From contig CAJNDS010001613.1 in the NCBI GenBank assembly GCA_905221605.1, forward strand, positions 431,185 to 466,184: a DNA stretch of 35,000 bases, given 5' to 3'. Source of the stretch: Symbiodinium natans (lineage: Eukaryota > Sar > Dinophyceae > Suessiales > Symbiodiniaceae). Positions within the stretch are counted from its first letter, which is position 1; each line of letters opens with the position of its first letter. The notes under the pieces are model-generated. The model was not told where the DNA came from. It worked only from the letters and a program-made list of their open reading frames with translations, and searched no databases. Shown piece by piece: positions 22,901-29,666 of the stretch. A program made the translations under genes and the position numbers.

Positions 22901-25900
22901 GGGTGCCTTGTTGGGGTTTGGGGTTTAGGGTGTAGGGTTTAGGGTTTAGGGTTTAGGGAGTGTTTCACATTAGGGGTGCCTGATTGGGGTCCTTATGAAA
23001 GAGTTGCAGGGATTTGGTGTTGTGGTTAGATCGACCCTAAGCTTGCTCTCTATCAGGCTATCTATCGCCCTATCACTGGAGCTTGCTGGTGATCTTCTTC
23101 CTTCAGGCTCGCTGGTACGATGATGGGCTGAGCAGGGTTTGGGGTGTGGGCTTCAGGGCTTTCGGCCTGGTTTGAGGAGCCTTAAACCCTAAAATCGACG
23201 GGGGTTGGGGACGGAGGGTCGAGGAATTCGGGGCGAGGTTTCATTTGCCGGATTGCGAATTAGGCTTCGGGGTTGGATAAATCTTGAAACCCCTAAACAC
23301 TAACCTGCCAGCCTAACCCCTAAACCCGAATCCCTAAACCCTAAACCATAAAACTCCCATACCTGACCCCCAAACCCTCCGTAGCCTGAAGCACCCCGAA
23401 AGAAACCCCAGCCAACACCCGTGAAAGCCTAAACCCTGGACCCAAACCTTTAACGGGCCCTAAACCCTAAGCCCTAAGCCCTAAGCCCTAAGCCCTAAAC
23501 CCTAAACCCTGCACCCTTTTGGCGAAGCCAGGTGCGGCGCACGTCCGAGGAGTCACATGTCAGGGCCTTAGACAGGGCGGGCTTGGTTTTGAGTATCTTG
23601 GGGAATGTGTAGGGTTTAGGGTTTAGGGTTTAGGGTTTAGGGTTTAGGGTTTAGGGTTTAGGGTTTAGGGTTCCTTGGTCTATTTGGGGAATGAAACGAA
23701 CATTTAGAGTCCGTAAGGGGGGCACCTGATCCCGATTTTCGGGTCCGGTTCCCAAACTTTAAACCCCATCGTCCTACAGCCCAAAAGGTGTCGGGGGGCT
23801 TTGACCATCTGCGACCGCAAATAGGGGCCCAGAGGGCCCCAGTAGGCATATACCCCAGTTGAACCCTAAGCCCGAACCCTAAAACCCAAAACCCTAAACA
23901 CCCCAAACAGCCTCATCCTTGACCCGAAACCCTGAATCCTAAACCCGACTAAACCCGAAACCCCACCACGTGGACCCTTTTCCGGTTTGCATTATAAAGG
24001 CCGGTGGCCTCTTTATCTGTTACCCTAGATACCCTTAAACCCTAAACCTTAAACCCTAAACCCTAAACCCCAAACCCGAAACCCTAAACCCTAAACCCTA
24101 AACCCGAAACCCGAAACCCTAAACCCTAAACCCTAAACCCCGAACCTCCAAGGTGCTGCCCCCATTGCAGCACTTCCGGGCATTCTGTGACCTGACCTCC
24201 TCGCCCCAGCCCCAGCGGGGGCCGCCTGGAAGTTCGTGTTTTCGAGGCAGTCAGGGTTTGGGGTTTAGGGTTTAGGGTTTAGGGCTTGGGGTTTAGGGTT
24301 TGGGGTTTGGGGTTTGGGGTTTTGGGTTTTGGGTTTAGGGCTCTTTTTGTTTGTTTTCTTGGCCATGATGGGCTTGAAAAAGCTGTAGTGCCACTCCGCC
24401 TGCGCCCTAAACCCCAAACGCTAAGCGAACGACATCCATAAAACCCTTATTCTGCCCGAAGGAGACCTTAAGCCCTAAGCTCTAAGCCCCTTAGCCGTAC
24501 AACGCTTAAGCCCCAAAGCTCTTGGGCCCCAAATGCTCCAGACCTCTAAACCCGAAGCCCTTAACCCCTCAGCGCTAAGCCCCAGAACCCTCGCAACAAC
24601 TCTTAAACTCCTACTCCCTAACCTGATGCCCCCCTATAAGCCCCAAACCCCAAACCCCAAACCCCAAACCCCAAACCCCAAACCCCAAACCCCAAACCCC
24701 AAACCCCAACCCCAAACCCCAAACCCCAAACCCCAAACCCCAAACCCCAGACCCCAGACCCCAAACCCCAAACCCTAAACCCTAAACCCTAAACCCTAGA
24801 CCCTCAACCCTAAACCCTAAACCCCCCACCCCAAACAAGGTCACCGAAGCTTGAGCGAGCCGCGCGCACATCCGCCAAGGCTGGCGGAGGCCCAGGGTGC
24901 TCCTGACAGGAAGGCTGAAATCCTTTAATCCGGTTTAGGGTTTAGGGTTTAGGGTTACCCTAAACCTTAGGGATTCTTGGGGATGATTTTTTAATTTTTG
25001 GGTACTGTAATTCCTAAGAAACAGCTAAAAATGAGATTTTTGCCCTGGGTTCCAAGTTCGGTATAGAAACCCCAAAGCCCGAAAGCCCTGAACCCGAAGG
25101 CCTCAGACCCTAAATAGACCACAAGGTCAACCCTGTTTGCCTTCAGGGTGTAGCGTGTAGTGTAGGGTGCAGGCCTGGGGTTTAGGTCTTAGCCCCCTCC
25201 TCCATCCTGCTTGTTTAGTGCAAGGTTTAGCTACACCTGGAACCCCAAGATCTGAGCCCTAAACCCTAAACCCTAAACCCTAAACCCTAAACCCTAAACC
25301 CTAAACCCTAAACCCTAAACCCTAAACCCTAAACCTTAAACCCCTTGATCAGATCACACCTCGCAGCTGTTGACGGAGTTCATGCACTTCTACCGCAACT
25401 TTGACTGGAGGACCTGCATGGATGTTCAGGGCTTGGGGTGTGGGGTTTAGGTTCTTTTTTGGGGGGGTTTGGGGGGTTTAGGAAGTAGGGTTCAGGCCTT
25501 TGGGCTTCAGGAAGTAGGGTTTAGGTCCAGGCTTACCCTAAACCCTAAACCCTAAACCCTAAACCCTAAACCCTAAACCCTAAACCCTAAACCCTAAACC
25601 CTAAACCCTAAACCCTAAACCCTAAATCCTGGGGGCTTAGGTTTCTGGGCGCGAGTGGGTGCCGAGAGCTGGGCTGCAGGAATGAGATGATCAACACCAT
25701 CGAGGGCGAGCGCGGCCCGCCTACCGTGTTCGAGGCGTCCCCCCCCCTCGCCCCCGAAACCCTAAACCCTAAACCCTGAACCCTAAACCCTAAACCCTGA
25801 ACCCTAAACCCTGAACACTAAACCCTGAACCCCTAAACCCCAAGCCTGTCGTTGCATCCTCATTCCCCTACCCCTACCTGCCCTGCTCGTGCGAAGATCT

Positions 25901-26767
25901 CTGACGCGCCACGTTTCGGAGAGTTCGCAGGCGCCGGGGTCCTTCGCGCCGCCCCTGTATCTCCAGGACGCCATAGGGCCTCTTGGGGTTCAGGGTTTAG
26001 GGTTTAGGGTTTAGGGTTTAGGGTTTAGGGTTTAGGGTTTAGGGCGCCTGAGCCTAAAGCCCTAAAACCTGAACCTTAAAGCCCTTGAGCTGAAAAGCCC
26101 CCAAAAGCCGCGGGTTCAAGGGGTTGCAACTGTAGAATCGTATACTCCTTGTAGCCATGGGTACCCAGACAGGGCGCCCATCATGTAGGATCCTTGATTC
26201 TTGTGGGGTTTCGGGGTCTTTAGGAAACACTGAACGTGAAACCTAAACCCTAAATCCCTCAACCCTAGGCCCAAAAACCCTAAACCCTAAAGCCCTGAAC
26301 CCTATACCCGAAAGCCCCAAGTCACTGAACCTTTAACCCTACACCTTGAACCCTAAACCCTATAGGACCCTAAGGCTTAGAAGCAAAGATGCCATCCCTA
26401 AACCCTGAACCCTAAACCCTATACCCGATAATTACCCTAAACCCTAGCCCTAAACCCTAAACCCTAAACCCTAAACCCTAAACCTTAAACCCCTAAACCC
26501 TAAACCCTAAACCCTAAACCCTAAACCCTAAACCCCTAACCCCTAACCCCTAAACCCTAAACCCTAAACCCTAAACCCTAAACCCTAAACCCTAAACCCT
26601 AAGCCCTTCCCCCGAAAATGCCCCCACAAAAGCCCCAAGGACCCCTTTCGGCCGCTCTGCAACCTCGGGGACCGCTGTTCGGAAGCAAGCTGCTTGGCTG
26701 GGACCTTGTTTAAACAAATAGGGTTTAGGGTTTAGGGTTTAGGTAGGGTTTAGGTAGGTTTTAGGGT

Positions 26768-26827
<60 letters not shown>

Positions 26828-28663
26828 GGTTGGAAGGTTCCCCCTTATGCTAACAGTCCTTTCTTTGGATTATATTACCCCCCCCCCCCTATTAAACTGA
26901 ATCCCTATGAAGGACTGTTAGTATAAGGGGGAGCATCCCGAGTTTAGGGTTTAGGGTTCCGAGTTGGTGTTTGGCTTAGTCACTTGGGCTTTTGGCTGGT
27001 TGGGTGGGGTGGGGATATTTCGGGCGCAGACCCCAAACACCTAAACCCCAAACCCTGAATTCCCAAACCCTAACCTCCCAAAGTCCCGAACGGCTTGCGG
27101 GTTCCGGGTGAATCCCCTGCGCCCATTTGGGCCTGGGGATCCGCCCAAACAAGAAACAACAATCGCTCAAATTCAAACCCTAAACTCCCAATCGTAAAGC
27201 CTAAGCCCTAAACCCAAACCCCAAACCCTAAACCCCAAACCCTAAACCCTAAACCCTAAACCCCAAACCCCAAACCCTAAACCCTAAACCCTACACCCTA
27301 AACCCTAAACCCAAACCCTAAACCCTAAACCCCACAAAGGCTTCCAGCGCATTCGGGACGAGCTGCAGCGGGCCAGCGGCCTCTGCACAGCGCAGTCTGA
27401 GGCTGCTTTGGGGTTTAGGGTTCAGGGTTTAGGGTTTAGGGTTTAGGGTTTAGGATTTGGGGTTTAGGGTAAGCCTTAAAACCCTAAAAGCTGAACGCCT
27501 AAAGCCCTACAACCCTTCAAACCCTCAAACCCTCAAACCCTTCAAGCCTTCAAACCCTTCAGACCCTCAAACCCTCAAAGCCTCAGACCCTCAAACCCTC
27601 TTTTTACCTCAAAACCCCGAACACCCTAAGCCCCATCCAAAATCCTTAACCCTCCTGAAATTTTAGAATCTAAACCCAACATTGTAAACCCTAAACCCAA
27701 ATCTTTAAGGCTTGGGGAGTGGGTTGAAGTGCTATTACGCAAGAACCAACACCTAGATTGCAAATATTTGGCGGTTTACGTTTAGGGTTTAGGGTTTAGG
27801 GTTTAGGGTTTAGGGTTTAGGGCTTAGGGTTGAGGGCTTAGGGTTTAGGGCTTAGGGTTAGGTTTTTCTGACTGTCCGTTGGGCTTGCTGACTTGAACTT
27901 TGCTGTGGCTCTAAAGCACGCATCATGACAGGAACAGCTGCAGTTTCAACTAGGTTTAGGGTTTAGGGTTCAGGGTTTAGGGTTTTGTGCGCGTGTACAA
28001 GAGTGTGCTCATGTGTTCATCCGTACAGCTGGACTTCTTACTTGGTAAACCCTAAAGGTCCTACACCCTAGAAACATCAAGAGTCCTAAACCCTAAACCC
28101 TAAACCCTAAACCCTAAACCCTAAACCCTAAACCCTAAACCCTAAACCCTAAACCCCAAACCCTAAACCCAAGAATCCTAAGGCTAGGCCTCCAACAGCC
28201 ACCCTAGAAAACATGATGGATGTCTAGGTCGAAACCCCCCGCCCCCGCCCCCCGCCCACCCTCCCAAAACAGTCCCTGTGAGAATCTTAGAAGACTGTCC
28301 TAAACCCTAAACCCCAAACCCTAAACCCTAAACACCAAACCCCAAACCCTAAACCCTAAACCCCAAACCCTAAACCCCAAACCCTAAACCCTAAACCCTA
28401 AAACCCTAAACCCTAACCCCTAAACCCCCCCCCCCCCGCCCCCAGCCCACCCTCCCAAAAAAGCCTGTGAGAATCTTAGAAGACTGTCCTAAACCCTAAA
28501 CCCTAAACCCTAAACCCTAAATTTAAACCCTAAACCCAAACCTTACACCCTAAACCCCAAACCCCAAACCCAAAACCCCAAACCCCAAACCCTAAACCCT
28601 AAACCCTACCCACCACAGTTGAAGCACCTCTTCGAGCCCTGGGCACCCAGCAACGGCCGCCGG
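13938..28663 (+). CDS. Nucleotidyltransferase (TUTase / non-canonical poly(A) polymerase family), 25 exons
   Basis: Enzymes of this family add nucleotides to RNA 3' ends without a template; whether this one prefers UTP, ATP or CTP cannot be read from sequence. Exons: 13938-13973, 14713-14745, 15488-15550, 16537-16587, 16918-16995, 17314-17371, 17769-17815, 18453-18520, 18984-19011, 19193-19216, 19987-20035, 20583-20659, 21222-21253, 21411-21465, 22363-22408, 23057-23136, 23532-23585, 24153-24220, 24840-24879, 25367-25437, 25680-25736, 25897-25966, 26640-26688, 27340-27401, 28619-28663. Phases chain throughout. Counting the first exon as residue 1, D121, E123 and D202 are the metal-binding acids; the GS-loop equivalent reads HGNLRSG. 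Then follow TPLYNAA, LDPRAKQLILL, WAKDRGICHAAKG, LSPYHWSLLVIFFLQ, and the PAP-associated part with FDWR, DPFRPLCNLGD and FQRIRDELQRA. An N-terminal Pro/Lys linker precedes the core. Start and stop are not fixed. All catalytic residues are present, so it looks functional. The family is secure; some donors (20036, 24220, 25437, 25966) are ambiguous. Confidence 0.88.
13974..14712. repeat. Intron: TTTAGGG arrays, then degenerate repeats
   Basis: TTTAGGG arrays at 13997-14064 and 14255-14283, degenerate CCCTAAA at about 14440-14560, then unique sequence with a GGGGTACCCCC palindrome near 14591-14601. No other gene is seen. Confidence 0.6.
14713..14745 (+). CDS. NTase exon 2
   Basis: Acceptor gtggctcctcag|AAG. 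The GC donor AAG|GCAAGT is an ideal match to the consensus apart from GC. Encodes the basic KVSHHKSSQKK. Confidence 0.65.
14746..15487. repeat. Intron: TTTAGGG start, CCCTAAA end
   Basis: A TTTAGGG array with TTTGGGG variants (14770-14860) opens the intron and a CCCTAAA/CCCCAAA array (15370-15470) closes it. Open frames at 14829-15226 on both strands have no recognised product. Confidence 0.6.
15488..15550 (+). CDS. NTase exon 3, proline-rich linker
   Basis: Acceptor cacgcgcag|GTG, GC donor CAG|GCTTTA leading straight into TTTAGGG repeats. Encodes VRQPATPKPNLPPAPKPS, a disordered Pro/Lys linker. An upstream AG at 15472-15473 could add RLHAQ. Confidence 0.75.
15551..16536. repeat. Intron with dispersed repeat copy and long CCCTAAA array
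   Basis: TTTAGGG units (15553-15628) are followed by a non-telomeric dispersed repeat (15628-15746, see 24957-25074), degenerate TTTAGGG-like sequence, then CCCTAAA units (16150-16295) and G-rich degenerate repeats up to the acceptor. Confidence 0.65.
16537..16587 (+). CDS. NTase exon 4
   Basis: Acceptor gttcgggcag|GCT after a pyrimidine-rich tract, GC donor GAG|GCTGCG. The phase-0 frame encodes APTSSLWPPVLSGQCWE, joining the linker to the N-lobe. Another open frame (SDVKPVAASAQ) breaks the phase chain. Confidence 0.6.
16588..16917. other. Intron, few repeats
   Basis: Short degenerate CCCTAA units near 16615-16640, then unique sequence. The good acceptor cctttcag at 16817 is an alternative start for the next exon, but its frame differs. 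Confidence 0.5.
16918..16995 (+). CDS. NTase exon 5, N-terminal helices
   Basis: Acceptor atcgtcag|TCC, donor GCT|GTACCT. Encodes SDVSELLGQISPNAESED followed by TVSRLVDA, helical and typical of the segment before the catalytic loop. The 110-codon open frame overlapping it in another phase is a shadow. Confidence 0.7.
16996..17313 (-). repeat. Intron ending in a CCCTAAA array
   Basis: Unique sequence to about 17200, then CCCTAAA heptamers (17205-17306) up to the acceptor caacagag. Confidence 0.7.
17314..17371 (+). CDS. NTase exon 6, helix and strand before the catalytic loop
   Basis: Acceptor acagag|GTG, GC donor ACG|GCCGCC. Encodes VRETILPIFPDLDACGFVH, then one base that completes the Gly of the catalytic loop with exon 7. 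Confidence 0.8.
17372..17768. repeat. Intron: TTTAGGG start, CCCTAAA end
   Basis: TTTAGGG units at 17404-17460, CCCTAAA units at 17665-17753; the arms are complementary. Confidence 0.75.
17769..17815 (+). CDS. NTase exon 7, catalytic loop and first acid
   Basis: Acceptor aatctgag|G, GC donor GTT|GCCCCT. Encodes NLRSGRAFRVAVPDV, the Pol-beta loop with the first metal-binding Asp. Confidence 0.82.
17816..18452. repeat. Intron with head-to-head and tail-to-tail arrays
   Basis: At 17864-17985 CCCTAAA units meet a TTTAGGG array with no spacer (CCCTAAAGGGTTTAGGG), and that array runs into CCCTAAA again. The intron ends with TTTAGGG-type units (18300-18415), an exception to the usual orientation. 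18040-18290 is unique with a C run. Confidence 0.75.
18453..18520 (+). CDS. NTase exon 8, second acid
   Basis: Acceptor gtcgcgag|GAG, GC donor AAG|GCCCGG. Begins with the second catalytic acid: EIVLSVSPEKLRQKLQNRIA. The D-x-E spacing across the exon 7/8 junction is exactly that of the family motif. Confidence 0.88.
18521..18983 (-). repeat. Intron: CCCTAAA arrays around a decoy-like open segment
   Basis: CCCTAAA arrays at 18592-18650 and 18770-18925. Between them 18680-18767 is open with splice-like ends but breaks the phase chain. Confidence 0.7.
18984..19011 (+). CDS. NTase exon 9
   Basis: Acceptor gcctgcgag|G, donor AAG|GTCGCT; 28 nt encoding KMDTRQLEK. Phase 2 on entry, 0 on exit, as required by both neighbours. 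Confidence 0.72.
19193..19216 (+). CDS. NTase exon 10, 24-nt microexon
   Basis: Acceptor ttgttgag|GCA, GC donor GAG|GCTCCT; encodes AAIRMVAE, continuing the helix before ALVASCGFKFRR. Confidence 0.65.
19217..19986. repeat. Intron with degenerate and CCCTAAA repeats
   Basis: 19217-19560 is unique sequence, including an unused-looking donor GTGAGTGAG at 19491. 19580-19975 is increasingly regular CCCCAAA/CCCTAAA repeat up to the acceptor. Confidence 0.65.
19987..20035 (+). CDS. NTase exon 11
   Basis: Acceptor cctgcaag|GCC. Encodes ALVASCGFKFRRSAFR, strongly conserved in this family. The donor is GA (GAG|GAAGCT) if the product reads AFRGEEPK, or GC three bases later with one extra residue; no GT is near. 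Confidence 0.85.
20036..20582. repeat. Intron: TTTAGGG start, CCCTAAA/CCCCAAA end
   Basis: TTTAGGG units at 20060-20150, CCCTAAA/CCCCAAA units at 20446-20575. The middle holds an exon-like open segment (20227-20300) that the family does not require. Confidence 0.7.
20583..20659 (+). CDS. NTase exon 12, third catalytic acid
   Basis: Acceptor aagccccag|GG, GC donor TCG|GCCGCT. Encodes EEPKLTLLAPASFG, then FADAIPLDIS with the third metal-binding Asp. Confidence 0.88.
20660..21221 (+). repeat. Intron with TTTAGGG arrays only
   Basis: TTTAGGG-type units at 20707-20815, then G-rich unique sequence to the acceptor gtggatctcag. A 129-codon open frame across 20921-21310 has no recognised product. 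Confidence 0.6.
21222..21253 (+). CDS. NTase exon 13
   Basis: Acceptor atctcag|GTG, GC donor TGC|GCCGCT. Encodes VNAETPLYNA; with exon 14 it gives TPLYNAALLAECGQLDPRAK, the family signature. Only the GC donor at this exact base gives it. Confidence 0.88.
21254..21410 (+). repeat. Short intron, TTTAGGG-type
   Basis: 157 nt with a few TTTAGGG/TTGAGGG units and unique sequence up to the acceptor gagaatcag. Confidence 0.75.
21411..21465 (+). CDS. NTase ex 14
   Basis: Acceptor gaatcag|G, GC donor CTG|GCACCT. Encodes LLAECGQLDPRAKQLILL, a core signature of the family. Confidence 0.9.
21466..22362. repeat. Intron with three arrays
   Basis: CCCTAAA units (21485-21560, 21640-21746), TTTAGGG units (21846-21935), then CCCTAAA units (22238-22315). 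Two exon-like open segments inside (21783-21815, 22051-22106) are not needed by the family. Confidence 0.7.
22363..22408 (+). CDS. NTase exon 15
   Basis: Acceptor agctgccccag|GTG, donor AGG|GTACCC. Encodes VRRWAKDRGICHAAK, the WAK motif helix. Confidence 0.92.
22409..23056. repeat. Intron with scattered TTTAGGG units
   Basis: TTTAGGG units near 22434-22460, 22700-22725 and 22918-22960, with degenerate CCCTAAA at 22495-22570. The rest is unique; 22815-22895 is open but unassigned. Confidence 0.6.
23057..23136 (+). CDS. NTase exon 16
   Basis: Acceptor gctctctatcag|GC, donor AGG|GTTTGG. Encodes YLSPYHWSLLVIFFLQ then ARWYDDGLSR. The LSPY...FLQ helix is diagnostic, and its phase matches exon 15 exactly. 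Confidence 0.92.
23137..23531. repeat. Intron ending in CCCTAAA/CCCTAAG units
   Basis: Starts with G-rich sequence and ends with CCCTAAA/CCCTAAG heptamers (23457-23510). Degenerate CCCTAAA between. Confidence 0.65.
23532..23585 (+). CDS. NTase exon 17
   Basis: Acceptor cgaagccag|GTG, donor TTG|GTTTTG. Encodes VRRTSEESHVRALDRAGL, an exposed loop leading to the LPPLQ segment. Confidence 0.75.
23586..24152. repeat. Intron: TTTAGGG start, CCCTAAA end
   Basis: TTTAGGG units 23608-23675, CCCTAAA units 24030-24140. A dispersed repeat (23991-24026) lies inside, with an inverted copy near 29420. Confidence 0.75.
24153..24220 (+). CDS. NTase exon 18
   Basis: Acceptor gaacctccaag|GTG. Encodes VLPPLQHFRAFCDLTSSPQP; the LPPLQ motif usually follows the FLQ helix. 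Several GC donors in the phase needed lie at 24209, 24215 and 24221, so the 3' end is uncertain; the frame is open to 24255. Confidence 0.72.
24221..24839. repeat. Intron: TTTAGGG start, CCCCAAA end
   Basis: TTTAGGG/TTTGGGG units 24252-24340; a very regular CCCCAAA run 24640-24770 turns into CCCTAAA before the acceptor. The 81-codon open frame over it is only repeat. Confidence 0.75.
24840..24879 (+). CDS. NTase exon 19
   Basis: Acceptor ccaaacaag|G, GC donor AAG|GCTGGC. Encodes SPKLERAARTSAK, leading into LLTEFMHFY. A competing frame (HRSLSEPRAHPP onward) is also open. Confidence 0.6.
24880..25366. repeat. Intron: TTTAGGG start, CCCTAAA end, dispersed repeat inside
   Basis: TTTAGGG units 24933-24958, dispersed repeat 24957-25074 (related to 15628-15746), CCCTAAA units 25255-25340. 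Confidence 0.75.
25367..25437 (+). CDS. NTase exon 20, PAP-associated domain
   Basis: Acceptor cacacctcgcag|CTG. Encodes LLTEFMHFYRNFDWRTCMDV, the classical FF/FYxxxFDW segment. The donor is GT at 25438 (fits the next exon's phase) or GC at 25431. Confidence 0.85.
25438..25679. repeat. Intron: G-rich start, CCCTAAA end
   Basis: G-rich degenerate units to about 25525, then a regular CCCTAAA array 25536-25628. Confidence 0.75.
25680..25736 (+). CDS. NTase exon 21
   Basis: Acceptor gggctgcag|G, GT donor GC|GTCCCC. Encodes NEMINTIEGERGPPTVFE, matching the family's strand region after FDWR. Confidence 0.7.
25737..25896 (-). repeat. Intron with CCCTAAA array at both ends
   Basis: CCCTAAA/CCCTGAA units 25757-25845 start close to the donor, so this intron departs from the usual orientation switch. 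Confidence 0.8.
25897..25966 (+). CDS. NTase exon 22
   Basis: Acceptor tcgtgcgaag|A. Encodes SLTRHVSESSQAPGSFAPPL then YLQ. The donor is GA (CAG|GACGCC), giving LYLQDPF, or GC three bases on, giving LYLQDDPF; both align with the family IEDPF. Confidence 0.75.
25967..26639. repeat. Intron: TTTAGGG start, CCCTAAA end
   Basis: TTTAGGG units 25986-26044 and a long CCCTAAA array 26405-26605. 26045-26400 is degenerate repeat and unique DNA with no gene. Confidence 0.75.
26640..26688 (+). CDS. NTase exon 23, DPF motif
   Basis: Acceptor agccccaag|GAC, GC donor CAA|GCTGCT. Encodes DPFRPLCNLGDRCSEA, the conserved PAP-associated DPF..NLG motif. Other frames are open here, one ending in a stop, but they break the chain. 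Confidence 0.85.
26689..27339. repeat. Intron: TTTAGGG start, CCCTAAA end, MITE inside
   Basis: TTTAGGG units (26717-26760), nine to ten TTGAGGG units (26766-26830), a 92-bp MITE-like element (26840-26931), and CCCTAAA units (27195-27335). Confidence 0.8.
26840..26931. mobile_element. Second MITE-like family, full copy
   Basis: Terminal inverted repeats of 22 bp (CCCCCTTATGCTAACAGTCC and its near complement, one mismatch) flank a core with a C run. A right-hand partial copy lies at 34641-34681. Confidence 0.75.
27340..27401 (+). CDS. NTase exon 24
   Basis: Acceptor ccccacaaag|GC, GC donor GAG|GCTGCT. Encodes FQRIRDELQRASGLCTAQSE, the C-terminal helix of the family. Confidence 0.85.
27402..28618. 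repeat. Intron: TTTAGGG start, CCCTAAA end
   Basis: TTTAGGG arrays 27413-27470 and 27778-27860, CAAACCCT-type units 27510-27600, CCCTAAA arrays 28085-28170, 28300-28430 and 28488-28610. Two copies of a 189-bp segment lie at about 28238 and 28427. Confidence 0.75.
28619..28663 (+). CDS. NTase exon 25 (last assigned)
   Basis: Acceptor cccaccacag|TTG, GC donor CGG|GCTTTA. Encodes LKHLFEPWAPSNGRR; LxxLFEPWAP is a family C-terminal motif. A phase-0 join to 29667 would add LFIKETT and a TGA stop at 29688. Confidence 0.78.
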
Positions 28664-29666
28664 GCTTTAGGGTTTCAGGGTTTAGGGGTTTTGGAGCTTT
28701 GGGGCTTTAGGATGTTTGAGGGTGTTTTAGAGTGTTTTAGGGTGTTTTAGGGTGTTTCAGGGGGGTTTTGGGGTTTATAGGGGTTTAAGGTTCTTTAGGG
28801 TTTGAGGGCTGCAGGGGGTTTCAGGGGTTTTAGTGTGTTGGGGGTTTAAACGTGTAAGGGTTGGTTCAGGCTGGTATCGGGTTTCGGGATTTTCAGGCAT
28901 TGGGTACAAGGTTGACGATTTAAGATTCGTTTTCTGAGGTGCCAACTACGATGACCGCGATTGAGGTGACCAACCAAGGGACGGGTCACCCCAGGTGACA
29001 ACCTCTGGGGCGCGCGCGTGTGCAGGGATTTGGGTTCAGAACTTTCAGGTGCAGCTGTTTGGGGATTTGGTGTCAGTGGGTCAGGTAGAGCCCTAAGGTG
29101 CATGCCCGCTCCAAGGTACCATCTGGGTGCAAGTGGCTTCTGCCCTGTACTTCTAGTGCCATTTAAATCCACACCGTAGGAGATGAGACATGCGGAAGAG
29201 CTGCAGACATTGCTTGGGCACAGCACTTTACGCCCGAGCCACCACAGGCCATCAACATCCGCGCTGTCCCAAAATCTGAGTCAAAACTGCGTCAGAGCTG
29301 TTTGGGTAAGGGTTTCAAGGGTTGTATGGGTTGGTGGTCTCTTTAAGTATGGTTTCTGTTGCATAGGGGCATATATTGGGGGCTCTTATGAGGGTATCTG
29401 GGGGCTATATTAAGGTATAAGGGTAACAGACAAAGAGGCCACCGGCCTAATTATATAATTTCAAGGGTGTTTAGGATTTAGGGTCCCGAATCCTTGAACT
29501 CTAAGCACGAAGCTCGACACCGTGGTGTAGGGTTCAAAGCCCGTATGGCGGAGGCAAAGAGGCCGCCTAAGCCCTAAACCCTAAACCCTAAACCCTAAAC
29601 CCTAATCCTGAGCCACCCAAAGCCCTCCAACCAGCTCCCTCCCTTTCAATATTTTCGGACCTGCAG
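28664..29666. other. TTTAGGG start, unique middle, CCCTAAA end
   Basis: TTTAGGG-type units near 28665-28830, 28840-29560 largely unique, CCCTAAA units 29572-29605. At 29420-29455 lies the inverted copy of the dispersed repeat at 23991-24026. Open frames on both strands show no recognised domain. Confidence 0.55.

Noticed and set aside
24533-24778. 81-codon frame rich in Pro, Lys, Asn and Gln
   Set aside because: It is the CCCCAAA repeat translated.
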